Below are positions 9,514-17,939 of a stretch of DNA of 64,000 bases, in pieces (position 1 is the first letter of the stretch; every line of letters starts with the position of its first letter). This stretch comes from Asticcacaulis taihuensis (GTDB lineage: Bacteria > Pseudomonadota > Alphaproteobacteria > Caulobacterales > Caulobacteraceae). The notes below the pieces were generated by a model. It was not told where the DNA came from. It ran no database searches and saw only the letters and a list, made by a program, of their open reading frames with translations. The DNA lies in contig NZ_FMTS01000001.1 in the NCBI RefSeq assembly GCF_900100255.1, forward strand, positions 310,001 through 374,000. Reading direction: 5' to 3'. A program made the translations under genes and the position numbers.

Positions 9514-10938
9514 ATGCAAATTTCCCGACGTCTCTTGCTTGGCGGCGCGCTCGCTACCTCTTCCGCTTTCGCTGGCCTTGGCTGCCGCGCTCTGGCCGCT
9601 GCCCGTGTCGAACCGGCCGCCGATCCCGGCTATCTCAGCGAAATCGAAGGCTATGGCCCGCTTCTGCCCGATCCGAAAGGCTTTATAGACCTGCCGGACG
9701 GCTTTTCCTACACGGCCTTCTCGGCCCTGGGCGAAACCATGGACGACGGTTTCAAAGTGCCGGGCCTGCACGATGGCATGGCCGCCTTCCCGCACACCTC
9801 GCCCGACAAGGTGGTGCTGGTGCGCAATCACGAGATCAAGCACAATATCACCGATATCGGTCCGCTCGGCGACCGCCACCAGTTGATCGACAAACTCGAC
9901 CGCACGCGCGTCTATGACCATGACGCCAACGGCGCGCCTTTAAGTGGCGGCACCACCACCCTGGTCTACAATATCAAGACCCGGCAACTGGAAAGCCACT
10001 TCCTGTCACTGACCGGCACCTCGACCAACTGCGCCGGTGGTCCGACACCGTGGGGCTCGTGGCTGTCTTGCGAGGAAACCACCCAGAGCGCCGGAGACGG
10101 CGTCAAAAAGGACCACGGTTTCGTCTTTGAGGTGCCCTCCGGCTACAAGGGTCTTGCTGCGCCTGTGCCGATCAAGGCCATGGGCCGCTTCAACCACGAG
10201 GCCGTGGCCATCGATCCGCGCACGGGCATCGTCTACATGACCGAAGACATGTCCGACGGCGTATTTTACCGCTACCTGCCGAACGATCCGCGCTACCTCC
10301 ACAAGGGCGGTCGCCTTCAGGCCCTGGCTTTCCGTGACGTGCCGCGCGCCGCCACAAGCAACAAGTACGCGCATCTGTGGAATGTCGGCGACCGCCATGG
10401 CGTCATCTGGATCGACCTGAAGGATGTCGAAAGCCCGGACGACAGCCTGCGCACGCAAGCCTATCTCAAAGGGGCCGCCCGCTTCTCACGCGGCGAAGGC
10501 ATCCATTACGGTCATAATGAACTGTTCTTCGCCTGCACCTCCGGCGGCGCGAAAGCCTATGGCCAGTTGATGCGCTATATCCCCAGCCCTTACGAAGGCA
10601 CCGACCGCGAAAAAGATCAGCCCGGCCAGATCGAACTGTTCGTCGAATCCGGTGACCTGCGCGTCATCGACTATGCCGACAACCTGACCGTGGCGCCCTG
10701 GGGCCACCTCTATGTCTGTGAGGACCGCTATTCCGACGTGCTGAACAACCACCTGCGCATCGTCACACCCGAAGGCAAGGTCACCACCTTCGCCCGCAAT
10801 GTCGATGCTCAGCATTCGGAATGGGCCGGCGTGACCTTTTCGCCGGACGGCTCCACCCTGTTCGCCAATATCCAGACCAACAGCGTCACCGTGGCAATCA
10901 CCGGCCCGTGGGAAAGGTTCAGCAACACCCAAGTCTAG
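9514..10938 (+). CDS. PhoX-type (DUF839) phosphatase, Tat-exported
   Basis: A 474-residue secreted protein of the PhoX/DUF839 family, which includes calcium-dependent alkaline phosphatases that release phosphate from organic esters in the periplasm. The start MQISRRLLLGGALATSSAF has the twin-arginine motif SRRLLL followed by a hydrophobic stretch. Family motifs include FSYTAFSALGETMDDGFKVP, LVRNHEI and NCAGGPTPWGSWLSCEE. Sequence length is at the short end for PhoX, and some DUF839 members are uncharacterised, so phosphatase activity is inferred. A Pho-box-like site upstream supports it. Its stop codon overlaps the stop codon region of ctaA, which converges on it, by four bases. Confidence 0.85.
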   Translation: MQISRRLLLGGALATSSAFAGLGCRALAAARVEPAADPGYLSEIEGYGPLLPDPKGFIDLPDGFSYTAFSALGETMDDGFKVPGLHDGMAAFPHTSPDKVVLVRNHEIKHNITDIGPLGDRHQLIDKLDRTRVYDHDANGAPLSGGTTTLVYNIKTRQLESHFLSLTGTSTNCAGGPTPWGSWLSCEETTQSAGDGVKKDHGFVFEVPSGYKGLAAPVPIKAMGRFNHEAVAIDPRTGIVYMTEDMSDGVFYRYLPNDPRYLHKGGRLQALAFRDVPRAATSNKYAHLWNVGDRHGVIWIDLKDVESPDDSLRTQAYLKGAARFSRGEGIHYGHNELFFACTSGGAKAYGQLMRYIPSPYEGTDREKDQPGQIELFVESGDLRVIDYADNLTVAPWGHLYVCEDRYSDVLNNHLRIVTPEGKVTTFARNVDAQHSEWAGVTFSPDGSTLFANIQTNSVTVAITGPWERFSNTQV

Positions 10939-11984
10939 CGAAACACCCGGTCCGCGCGCGCCACACTCCAGGTCAGCCAGACCGCCAGTGCAAGCACGCA
11001 GACCGCAACCACCTGATGCGCCAGTGCAAAGCCCAGCGTGACCACCGTAATCAGGGTGGTCACGCCCAGGGCCGCCTGAATCCAGGTCGCGGCTGCCAAT
11101 GTGGCTGACAAGGATTTCAGGCCGTCGTCATTGATTTTTCGCGCCATCACCAGGGCATAGGCCGTAGAGAAGATCAGCAGCAGATAGGCGTTCATGCGGT
11201 GCATGAACTGCACCAGCCCCTGATCGTGGAGGAAGCTGTAGCCGACACCTTTCGCCCAGTCGACCGGCGGGAAAATATGCCCGTTCATCAGCGGCCAGTC
11301 ATTATAAACCAGGCCGGCGCGATTACCGGCCACCAGGGCGCCCAGCATACATTGCGCGAACACGACTAGGAGCAGCAGCCAGGTCGCCGCTTTCCAGCCG
11401 TCCGGCGCGCCCCGACCGCGCGTTTGCCCTTCGAGCGCCTCAAGCCCGGTCCAGACAGAGCCGCACATCAGGATCAGCGCCAGCGACAAATGCGTCATCA
11501 GCCGTTCCGGCGCCACTTCTGTCCGGTACTGGAGGCCGGAATAGACCATCCACCAGCCGACAAAGCCCTGGACCGCGATCAGCCCGACCAGCACACCGCA
11601 GCGCCAGATCAGCCGCGCCGGTATCGCCTTCGCCAGCAAAAGGCCGATAAAGCCCACCAGGTAGACCAGCCCCAGCAAACGCGCCAGCAGGCGATGCGCC
11701 CATTCCCACCAGTAGATGCCCTTGAACTGCTCCAGGTTCATATGGGCGTTCATGATACGGTACTGCGGTATCTTCTGATATCCCTCAAAAGCGGCTTGCC
11801 AGTCGGCTTCGTTCATCGGCGGCAGGACACCTGTTACCGGCTTCCATTCGGTGATCGAAAGGCCGGACTCAGTGAGCCGGGTGGCGCCGCCGACGCAAAC
11901 CAGGGCCAGAACCAGAAAGGCCGCCACAAACAGCCAGACCGCCACCAGGGGTGACTTGAGGGGAAGTCGCGCCATACGCTTCAT
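10935..11984 (-). CDS. ctaA: Haem A synthase (COX15/CtaA type 2)
   Basis: Oxidises haem O to haem A for aa3-type cytochrome oxidase, in the inner membrane. The 349-residue protein has about eight membrane helices. Motifs VCVGGATRLTESGLSITEWKPVTG and YWWEWAHRLLARLLG are typical of the alphaproteobacterial and mitochondrial Cox15 group, with haem-ligand histidines in HLSLAL, QFMHRMNAYLL and ALAHQVVAV. Start at ATG 11984, MKRMARLPLKS. It stands alone, convergent with the PhoX gene. The cysteine pair of Bacillus CtaA is not evident. Confidence 0.93.
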   Translation of the reverse strand: MKRMARLPLKSPLVAVWLFVAAFLVLALVCVGGATRLTESGLSITEWKPVTGVLPPMNEADWQAAFEGYQKIPQYRIMNAHMNLEQFKGIYWWEWAHRLLARLLGLVYLVGFIGLLLAKAIPARLIWRCGVLVGLIAVQGFVGWWMVYSGLQYRTEVAPERLMTHLSLALILMCGSVWTGLEALEGQTRGRGAPDGWKAATWLLLLVVFAQCMLGALVAGNRAGLVYNDWPLMNGHIFPPVDWAKGVGYSFLHDQGLVQFMHRMNAYLLLIFSTAYALVMARKINDDGLKSLSATLAAATWIQAALGVTTLITVVTLGFALAHQVVAVCVLALAVWLTWSVARADRVFR

Positions 11985-12172
11985 TCAGATATCCAAGTTT
12001 TCGTCCGAACCAGATGCGCCGCTGTCGCCCATTACAAATCCTTGCCGTTCGGCTGAAGAGATTGTAACAAAGCTCTGGCGTCGCTTTGATTTTGCCCATA
12101 CCGTAACAGGCAATTCAAGCGCTTCGCGCACGAAAAAGGCCGAACAATGGCCAAGAAAGGAAGCTCGCGCCC

Positions 12173-12430
12173 ATGACGGCAGAGAACTATATCCTCGCCA
12201 CCCTCGCCGGTTTCGTGGTCGGCTGGATCGCCAACGCCATGAGCAAAAGCCGTTTCAGCTTTCCCATCAATGTCTTCGTCGCCATTTTCGGCGCCGTTCT
12301 GCTCAATTTTTTCACCCAGAGCAGCGAAATGATCGGCGATCACTTTTTCTCGATTTTGATGATATCCTTCGCCGGCAGTTCGGTATTGCTTGGCCTGTTC
12401 CACCTCACCCGCATGATCGAGCGCCGTTAA
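12173..12430 (+). CDS. GlsB/YeaQ/YmgE-like small membrane protein
   Basis: An 85-residue protein with three predicted membrane helices (residues about 7-22, 30-48, 58-78). The start TAENYILATLAGFVVGWIANAM resembles the GlsB/YeaQ/YmgE family of small stress-linked membrane proteins, although the family's glycine-rich repeats are less marked here. An AAAGGA site lies about 12 bases ahead. Its TAA overlaps the next ATG by one base (TAATG), so this and the two following genes form a translationally coupled trio. Function unknown. Confidence 0.6.
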   Translation: MTAENYILATLAGFVVGWIANAMSKSRFSFPINVFVAIFGAVLLNFFTQSSEMIGDHFFSILMISFAGSSVLLGLFHLTRMIERR

Positions 12431-12666
12431 TGGCAAACCCGCTTGACCGGCTCAGCTTGCCCCAGCGCCGCGCCATCACCTGTTTAGGGATTCTCGTCTG
12501 GCTGGGCTTTTACGTCTGCGTGGTCGCAGCTCTGGCCGGCTTCCTGCATGGCGGCCAGATCACGGCTCTGATCTTCTATGCCCTGGCCGGCACGCTGTGG
12601 GGTGTGCCGATCATTCCGCTTATCTCCTGGTCAGAAAACTACAAAGGGAAAAAGAAGCGCAAATGA
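12430..12666 (+). CDS. DUF2842 family small membrane protein
   Basis: A 78-residue protein with two membrane helices (about residues 14-38 and 44-66), ending in a lysine-rich tail (YKGKKKRK). The second helix, ALIFYALAGTLWGVPIIPLISW, matches the C-terminal pattern of DUF2842, an alphaproteobacterial family of unknown function. The start ATG overlaps the previous stop by one base, and its TGA overlaps the next ATG (ATGA), so expression is coupled to both neighbours. Confidence 0.7.
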   Translation: MANPLDRLSLPQRRAITCLGILVWLGFYVCVVAALAGFLHGGQITALIFYALAGTLWGVPIIPLISWSENYKGKKKRK

Positions 12667-13262
12667 GCGAAGAGACGGCCAGACCGATATTGCCCGCCAT
12701 TGGAAAGGGGCGGCTGGAAGCCTTCAGCGACGGCGTCATCGCCATCATCATCACCATCATGGTGCTGGAACTGCATACGCCCGAAGGCGTCGACCTGCAC
12801 GCCCTGCTCGATGTCGGCCATACCTTCCTGCTCTATGCCTTAAGCTTCATCTATGTCGGCATCTACTGGAACAATCACCACCACCTGCTCCATGCCTGCC
12901 ACAAGATAAATGGCGGCGCCCTGTGGGCCAACCTGCACCTGCTGTTCTGGCTGTCGCTGGTCCCCTTCACCACGCGCTGGATGGGCGAAAGCGATTTCGC
13001 CACGATCCCGACGGCAGCCTATGGTCTTTCCCTGCTGATGCCCTCCATCGCCTATTCCATACTGGTAAAGGTGCTGATCGCCGTAAACGGCAAGGACAGC
13101 GCGGTCGGACGCGCCATCGGCAGCGATGTAAAGGGATATGTCTCCACGGCCATCTACATACTAGGCATAGCCCTGACCTTATGGAACAGCTTTGCCGGTA
13201 TCGCCTGCTATGTGATCGTGGCCCTGATCTGGCTGGTGCCCGACCGGCGGATCGAGCATTAA
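12663..13262 (+). CDS. TMEM175-like (DUF1211) potassium channel protein
   Basis: A 199-residue integral membrane protein with about six helices. Residues 17-37 (RLEAFSDGVIAIIITIMVLEL) match the DUF1211/TMEM175 signature R..xFSDGVxAI..T. In this family the first helix lines a potassium-selective pore without the TVGYG filter of classical channels, and bacterial members work as tetramers. The start is the ATG at 12663, overlapping the preceding stop by four bases. Channel activity is inferred from the family. Confidence 0.88.
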   Translation: MSEETARPILPAIGKGRLEAFSDGVIAIIITIMVLELHTPEGVDLHALLDVGHTFLLYALSFIYVGIYWNNHHHLLHACHKINGGALWANLHLLFWLSLVPFTTRWMGESDFATIPTAAYGLSLLMPSIAYSILVKVLIAVNGKDSAVGRAIGSDVKGYVSTAIYILGIALTLWNSFAGIACYVIVALIWLVPDRRIEH

Positions 13263-13296
13263 TCCCCATTATGTTGTGCGGGTCTATGCTTTGGCC

Positions 13297-13659
13297 ATGG
13301 AACAGACTGACATTACCCAGCGCCTGCGCAAACTCGCTTTGAATCTGCTTGATGCCTATGAGCAGATCGAAACACCGAACACCTTTGTTGAAGCCAACCG
13401 CGCGGCCAAGGCGCTGATCTCGATCGGCAAGGCGATTAAACTGGCCGGTGAAGAGGCGCCTGCGCCCAAACCGGTTGTGCCGCCAGTTGCACCTCCACGG
13501 AAGGCCACAGTGGCCTCCCCCTACCTTGAGGTCGAGCGCCAGGCCAGAGCGCTTATCGAGGCCGATAAAGCGCTCCGGGGCGGCGAATTGAGCGAAGCGG
13601 AGATTGACGCGCTGCTGGGGCCGCCCGATCCGCCTCCCTTCCCCTCTCCCTTTAAATAA
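13297..13659 (+). CDS. Hypothetical protein with repeat-derived C-terminus
   Basis: A 120-residue soluble protein with no family I recognise. Residues 1-50 are predicted helical (ITQRLRKLALNLLDAYEQIE), then comes a proline- and alanine-rich linker (about 52-70), a second helical segment with VERQARALIEADKALRGGELSE, and a proline-rich end. The last codons (PFPSPFK) and the stop are encoded by the left arm of a hairpin repeat at 13641-13694, so the native C-terminus appears to have been set by the repeat. An upstream start at 13276 is possible; ATG 13297 is preferred because the helical domain begins there. Confidence 0.65.
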   Translation: MEQTDITQRLRKLALNLLDAYEQIETPNTFVEANRAAKALISIGKAIKLAGEEAPAPKPVVPPVAPPRKATVASPYLEVERQARALIEADKALRGGELSEAEIDALLGPPDPPPFPSPFK

Positions 13660-13694
13660 GGGGAGAGGGTGGCCTGCAGGGCCGGGTGAGGGGA
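13641..13694. repeat. Hairpin repeat, family C half copy
   Basis: CCCCTCTCCCTT then AAATAAGGGGAGAGGG forms a strong hairpin, followed by GGCCTGCAGGGCC and GGGTGAGGGG. The same CCCCTCTCCC ... GGGTGAGGGG module occurs twice, inverted, at 33611-33762. It overlaps the 3' end of the upstream ORF. The rest of 13695-13835 shows no gene. Confidence 0.75.
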
Positions 13695-13835
13695 TGGAAT
13701 TTACAAGACATTGCGGTGTCGCTGCGCGACCCTTTCTCAGTGGGAGCGACAGGATTGGCTCCGCTACGCTTCGCTGAAAGCTCGCACGCTCGCTTTTCAA
13801 ACAAGGCTCGAACCTGAGCGCAGGCCATTGAAATC

Positions 13836-13862
13836 AAAAGACCGCCCCAAAGGGCGGCCTTT
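13836..13862 (-). terminator. Terminator after tRNA-Pro (could be bidirectional)
   Basis: Perfect eight-base stem GGCCGCCC / GGGCGGTC (one G-U) with a four-base loop and TTTT on the minus strand, ten bases after the tRNA 3' end. The plus strand also has a T-rich tail (TTTCTATTT), so it could stop transcripts from either side. Confidence 0.8.
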
Positions 13863-13871
13863 CTATTTCAA

Positions 13872-13948
<77 letters not shown>

Positions 13949-13993
13949 CCAAAACATAAGGAAAACAGCAAGTGTCGCCCCTAAGAGAGGCGG

Positions 13994-14022
13994 CTTATAG
14001 AGACGAACATCGCCTCCGGCAA
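13994..14022 (-). promoter_or_regulatory. Sigma-70-like promoter of tRNA-Pro
   Basis: The minus strand reads TTGCCG, 17 bases, TATAAG, about 45 bases upstream of the mature tRNA 5' end. Orientation, spacing and distance fit a single-tRNA transcription unit ending at 13836. Confidence 0.6.
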
Positions 14023-14060
14023 TCCCCAAAAGTCAGATTTCAGGGAAATTCCACCGGAAA

Positions 14061-14564
14061 TTAACTGCGCTTCGCCCGGTCGATATGGCGCGCCAGGCTA
14101 GCCTGCGCCTCTTCCAGCGCATTGGCGATTTTCAGGAAACTGTCCCGCATCTCGGTCGACATCGCCGCCGGTGGCACAGACGCGCCACCAAAGACCGGCT
14201 GCTGCACGCCGGCGGCATTTTCAGCGGCGATTTCTTCCCGCGACACCAGCCCCTGCTCGGTCGCCACCACCTCATCGGCCGGGCCTGAATAGCGTTCGCC
14301 GGAGGGATTGAGAATGGCCTTCTGGCCTTCGTCCTTGAACAGCTTCTGCACGCCGCGAATGGTATAGCCGCGATCATAAAGCAGGGTTTTCACCCCGTGC
14401 AGCAGGTCAATATCCTGCGGCCGGTAGAAACGCCGCCCACCGGCGCGTTTGGTCGGACGGATAAAGGTGAACTTGGTTTCCCAGAAGCGCAGCACATGCT
14501 GCGGCACGCCCAAAGCATCGGCGGTCTCGGAAATGGTCCGTAAGGCGAGCGGCCCCTTGTTCAC
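14061..14564 (-). CDS. MerR family transcriptional regulator
   Basis: A 167-residue DNA-binding protein. Residues 10-75 form a MerR winged helix (LRTISETADALGVPQHVLRFWETKFTFIRP, then RRFYRPQDIDLL), followed by a helical segment and a C-terminal helix rich in charged residues. No cysteine metal site is present, so it is not a metal sensor of the classic kind. The start is GTG at 14564 with GAGG upstream. It directly follows ihfA, an arrangement widespread in alphaproteobacteria; its target is not evident. Confidence 0.85.
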   Translation of the reverse strand: MNKGPLALRTISETADALGVPQHVLRFWETKFTFIRPTKRAGGRRFYRPQDIDLLHGVKTLLYDRGYTIRGVQKLFKDEGQKAILNPSGERYSGPADEVVATEQGLVSREEIAAENAAGVQQPVFGGASVPPAAMSTEMRDSFLKIANALEEAQASLARHIDRAKRS

Positions 14565-14579
14565 CGGTGCGCTACCTCG

Positions 14580-14882
14580 TTACTCGTGCGTGCCGGCGTC
14601 AACACGCGCCTTGACGATCTGCGAGGCACGGAACGAAATCACCTTGCGCGGATCGATGGCGGCGGGTTTGCCGGTCTTGGGATTGCGGCCGACGCGGGCG
14701 TTCTTTTCGCGCACCTGAAAGACGCCAAAGCCCGACAGCTTTACCGTATCGCCACGCTCCAATGCTTCAACGACCAGATCAAGCGTACGCTCGACAATCG
14801 CCGCGCACTCCTGCCGCGGCAGGCCCAACTCATTATGGACATCTTCAAAAAGTTCGGCTCGCGTCAAGGTCTGCGATTTCAT
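14580..14882 (-). CDS. ihfA: Integration host factor alpha subunit
   Basis: Nucleoid protein that bends DNA at specific sites as a heterodimer with IhfB. The 100-residue protein shows LTRAELFEDVHNELGLPRQE, then GDTVKLSGFGVFQVREKNAR and the DNA-intercalating arm with GRNPKTGKPAAIDPRKVISF, where the proline of NPKTG inserts into DNA. The TKAEL-type start and arm are closer to IhfA than to HU. The following MerR gene is 15 bases downstream, so they probably form one operon. Confidence 0.95.
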   Translation of the reverse strand: MKSQTLTRAELFEDVHNELGLPRQECAAIVERTLDLVVEALERGDTVKLSGFGVFQVREKNARVGRNPKTGKPAAIDPRKVISFRASQIVKARVDAGTHE

Positions 14883-15023
14883 GGTCTTTGCGCCCCTGCC
14901 TGAATGGTTTTAACCAAAGCAAGCACGCACAATGCCGCAATTATCGCTATCCGTCAAAGGGTTATAGCGAATTTGTGATTAAAAACGTGAATCCGGCATC
15001 AATGCGGAGAAAAAGAAGGGCGA

Positions 15024-15138
15024 TCCACAGATTACACTCATTACACATACTTTTCAGTCTCTTACCGGCAAGGCCGGCATTAGCCGGATATAAGGCGCCG
15101 AGCGCTCCTTAATCTGTGCCATCTGTGTAATCTGTGGA
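15024..15138. repeat. Long inverted-repeat element, family A copy 1
   Basis: Left end TCCACAGATTACAC, right end GTGTAATCTGTGGA, with a core of about 70 bases holding GGCAAGGCCGGCATTAGCC and GCGCCGAGCGCTC. It lies between fabH and ihfA, both on the minus strand. Six similar elements occur elsewhere in the window. No ORF is inside. Confidence 0.85.
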
Positions 15139-15155
15139 TAACCCTTAAATCCGGC

Positions 15156-16136
15156 TTACAACCGGATCGCCGCCGCGCCCCAGGTCAGGCCACCGCCGAG
15201 CGCCTCGATCAGCACCAGATCGCCCGGCTTTACGCGGCCGTCCTGCACACCGACGTACCATGCCAGCGGAATGCTGGCCGCCGAGGTATTGGCGTGCTGC
15301 GCCACGGTCGAAATGACCTTGTTTTCATCCAGGCCCAGCCTTTCGGCCACGCCATTGAGAATGCGCTGATTGGCCTGGTGCGGAATAAACCAGTCGATAT
15401 CGGCGATTTCGAGATTGGCTTTTTCCACTGCCGCTTCAACGGCTTGCGATATCTTGTGAACCGCGTGCTTAAAGACCTGATTGCCCTGCATTCGGATCTT
15501 GCCGATGCGGTTTTCAGCCTCGAACGTACCGCCATCGACATAGAGCAGATCGACCTTTGAGCCATCGCAGCGCAGATCGAAACCGAGGATGCCGCGATCC
15601 GCCTTGCTCCCCTCGCCTTCGACCGGCTCAACCACAACCGCGCCGGCGCCATCGCCGAACAGGATGCAGGTGCCGCGGTCGCTGTAATCAAGCAACTGGC
15701 TCATCGCCTCAGCGCCGATCACCAGCACGCATTTCGACAGGCCACGCGCCACAAAACCATCCGCTACGCTTAAGGCGTAGACAAAGCCGGAGCACACCGC
15801 CTGAACGTCAAATGCCGGACAGGTCGGCGCGCCGAGCTTGTTCTGCACGATCGAGGCCGTGGAAGGAAACGGCATGTCCGGCGTGGTGGTGGCGACGATG
15901 ATGAGGTCAACATCCGCCGCTGTCTTTCCGGCGGCGGTCAGGGCGACCTTGGCGGCCTCCACGGCGAGGTCCGAGGTCTTCATGCCGTCGTCGATCTTGT
16001 GACGCTGGCGAATACCGGTCCGTTCGGTAATCCAGGCATCAGAGGTATCCACCATCCGCGCCATATCATCATTGGTGATCACTTGTTCCGGCAGGAATCC
16101 GCCAACCCCGGTAACCGCCGATCTTAACACACGCAT
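15156..16136 (-). CDS. fabH: 3-oxoacyl-ACP synthase III (KAS III)
   Basis: Starts fatty-acid synthesis by condensing acetyl-CoA with malonyl-ACP. The 326-residue protein keeps the Cys-His-Asn triad: C115 in AVCSGF, H253 in IPHQANQRI and N283 in HANTSAAS. The GAGAVVVEP and GGGLTWG motifs are also present. It begins four bases after the plsX stop, the standard plsX-fabH operon that continues to ihfA and merR in many alphaproteobacteria, though a long repeat intervenes here. Confidence 0.96.
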   Translation of the reverse strand: MRVLRSAVTGVGGFLPEQVITNDDMARMVDTSDAWITERTGIRQRHKIDDGMKTSDLAVEAAKVALTAAGKTAADVDLIIVATTTPDMPFPSTASIVQNKLGAPTCPAFDVQAVCSGFVYALSVADGFVARGLSKCVLVIGAEAMSQLLDYSDRGTCILFGDGAGAVVVEPVEGEGSKADRGILGFDLRCDGSKVDLLYVDGGTFEAENRIGKIRMQGNQVFKHAVHKISQAVEAAVEKANLEIADIDWFIPHQANQRILNGVAERLGLDENKVISTVAQHANTSAASIPLAWYVGVQDGRVKPGDLVLIEALGGGLTWGAAAIRL

Positions 16137-16140
16137 GTTC

Positions 16141-17292
16141 CTAGTTTACCTTATCGCCCGCGGCTATCGCGGCTGATGTTTCTTTCAGGCCCGCAGCCAG
16201 ACTGGCTTCCACTGTCAGGCTTTGTGAAAACTGGGCCAGACTGTCAACAATATCACGCTCATAACCGCTCGCCGCCAGAGAAAGCCCGACCCGGATGGCG
16301 TTAGAGAAGGCGCGCGCATCCGCGCCGCCATGGCTCTTGATGACAATGCCCTTCAGGCCCAGAAGAGGGCCACCGTTGCTGGCGCCCGGATCGATGCGCT
16401 TCGCCATTGCCTTCAGCGCCGAACCGGCCAGCACGGCCCCCAGCATGGCCATCGGCCCCGATTTGAAGGCATCTTTCAGCAGATCCTTGATAAAACGCGC
16501 CGTACCCTCGGCGGTCTTCAGCGCCACATTGCCGGTAAAGCCATCGGTGACGGTGACATCAACCGTGCCGGCGCATAGGTCTGTGCCCTCGACGAAGCCG
16601 TAATAGTTCAGGCCGAGCGTATTTTCCCTGAGCAGCTTGTGGGCCTCACGGACCTCCTCATGGCCCTTGACATCTTCCGAACCGACATTGAGCAGACCGA
16701 TGGACGGCTTTTTGACGCCATGCACGGCGCGGTGGAAGGCGGCCCCCATCAGGGCGAATTCGATCAACTGGCGGGCGTCAGAGGTGACATTGGCGCCGAC
16801 ATCAAGCACGGTGCCGAAGCCGGTTTTGTTCGGCCATGAGCAGCCGATGGCCGGGCGCTCCAGGTCGTCGGTCATCATCTTTAGGATCATCTTGGAGAGC
16901 GCCATCAGGGCGCCGGTATTGCCGGCAGAAATGACCGCCCGCGCCTCGCCGGATTTCACGGCATGAATGGCATTGGACAGGCTGGTATTGCGGCGGCGAA
17001 TCGCCTGAGCCGGCTTTTCATCCATGGCCACGCATTGATCAGTATGGATGACAACCGATCGCGCTTTCAGCTTCGGCAACTTCGCCAGCTCGGCATTGAT
17101 CCGCACTTCATCACCATGAAGCTGGAAAAAGACCGCCGGATGCTCATCGAGCAAAAGCGCCGCCCCGCACACCGTTACCGCCGGGCCGTGATCGCCGCCC
17201 ATGGCATCAATGGCGATGACTACTGCATCTTTAGGAATAGCCGAATTCGACTGAGGTTCTGTTGCTGTCGACACGGAGCTATCTGACCTCAC
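16141..17292 (-). CDS. plsX: Phosphate acyltransferase PlsX
   Basis: Makes acyl-phosphate from acyl-ACP for phospholipid synthesis; a peripheral membrane enzyme. The 383-residue frame has the family opening VVIAIDAMGGDHGP at about residue 25 and motifs RRRNTSLSNAI, SAGNTGALMALS and TDGFTGNVALKTAEG. The long start is GTG at 17292; a second GTG six codons later is equally possible because neither has a strong Shine-Dalgarno sequence. Unlike in enterobacteria, rpmF is not upstream; instead a YceD-like gene lies 107 bases away. Confidence 0.93.
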   Translation of the reverse strand: MRSDSSVSTATEPQSNSAIPKDAVVIAIDAMGGDHGPAVTVCGAALLLDEHPAVFFQLHGDEVRINAELAKLPKLKARSVVIHTDQCVAMDEKPAQAIRRRNTSLSNAIHAVKSGEARAVISAGNTGALMALSKMILKMMTDDLERPAIGCSWPNKTGFGTVLDVGANVTSDARQLIEFALMGAAFHRAVHGVKKPSIGLLNVGSEDVKGHEEVREAHKLLRENTLGLNYYGFVEGTDLCAGTVDVTVTDGFTGNVALKTAEGTARFIKDLLKDAFKSGPMAMLGAVLAGSALKAMAKRIDPGASNGGPLLGLKGIVIKSHGGADARAFSNAIRVGLSLAASGYERDIVDSLAQFSQSLTVEASLAAGLKETSAAIAAGDKVN

Positions 17293-17399
17293 CTAAGCTT
17301 TTCTCACTCAAAGCACATACTCTGGAAACAAGCCGCGGACGATAGCGGCACTTTGCAACTATGCAAGCCCAATCATCTGCCAGGTGGTCCGTCATGTCG

Positions 17400-17939
17400 C
17401 TATTCATCGCGTTTCAACTGCGCCAGGACGGCAAATGGCGAAGGCTCCTTCACGACTTCCGGCTCTTCGAAAACAGCGCCAGGCTTGCGCTCAAAAGGAT
17501 CATAGGCTTCGCCCAGCGCTTCGATAACATACTGGCCAAGATCGATTTGGCCGTTTTCGATCACGTCCGGTTCATCAAGATCATCCAGCGTGAATTCGCG
17601 GGCGCCGACCTCGGCAACCTCAGTGGTGACGCGCTGCTTTTCGATGCAGTCGATCTCCAACTCGCTTGAAATCTCATGGGTAAAAGGCTCCAGCGTCACA
17701 CCGCATTCCTGAGTGACCTCGCCCGTGAGCGCCAGGCTGACACGCACAACCGGCTTTTCACCGGCTACGGAACGCGTCTCGACATGGGCGGCAAGGCTGT
17801 TCAGTTCGATCATGCCGAACGCCTTTGCAATCACATCGCGGCGCGCCTCGTCGGCAACCAGGTCGACTTTCAGCCCCTTGGCGGCCTGGTCGAAGCGGAC
17901 ACGATGCTCCCAAAGTCCGGTATCCTGCTGGTCACTCAT
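17400..17939 (-). CDS. YceD/DUF177 family protein
   Basis: A 179-residue protein of the YceD (DUF177) family, linked in other bacteria to 23S rRNA or ribosome maturation and usually found before rpmF and plsX. Visible family features are VTQECGVTLEPFTHEISSEL, where one conserved cysteine remains, and a C-terminal acidic segment with DLGQYVIEALGEAYDPF. rpmF is missing between it and plsX. It overlaps the upstream gene by four bases (ATGA). Confidence 0.82.
   Translation of the reverse strand: MSDQQDTGLWEHRVRFDQAAKGLKVDLVADEARRDVIAKAFGMIELNSLAAHVETRSVAGEKPVVRVSLALTGEVTQECGVTLEPFTHEISSELEIDCIEKQRVTTEVAEVGAREFTLDDLDEPDVIENGQIDLGQYVIEALGEAYDPFERKPGAVFEEPEVVKEPSPFAVLAQLKRDE

Noticed and set aside
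14883-15023. Possible gene upstream of ihfA
   Set aside because: No frame with coding character or ribosome site; probably ihfA promoter and leader.
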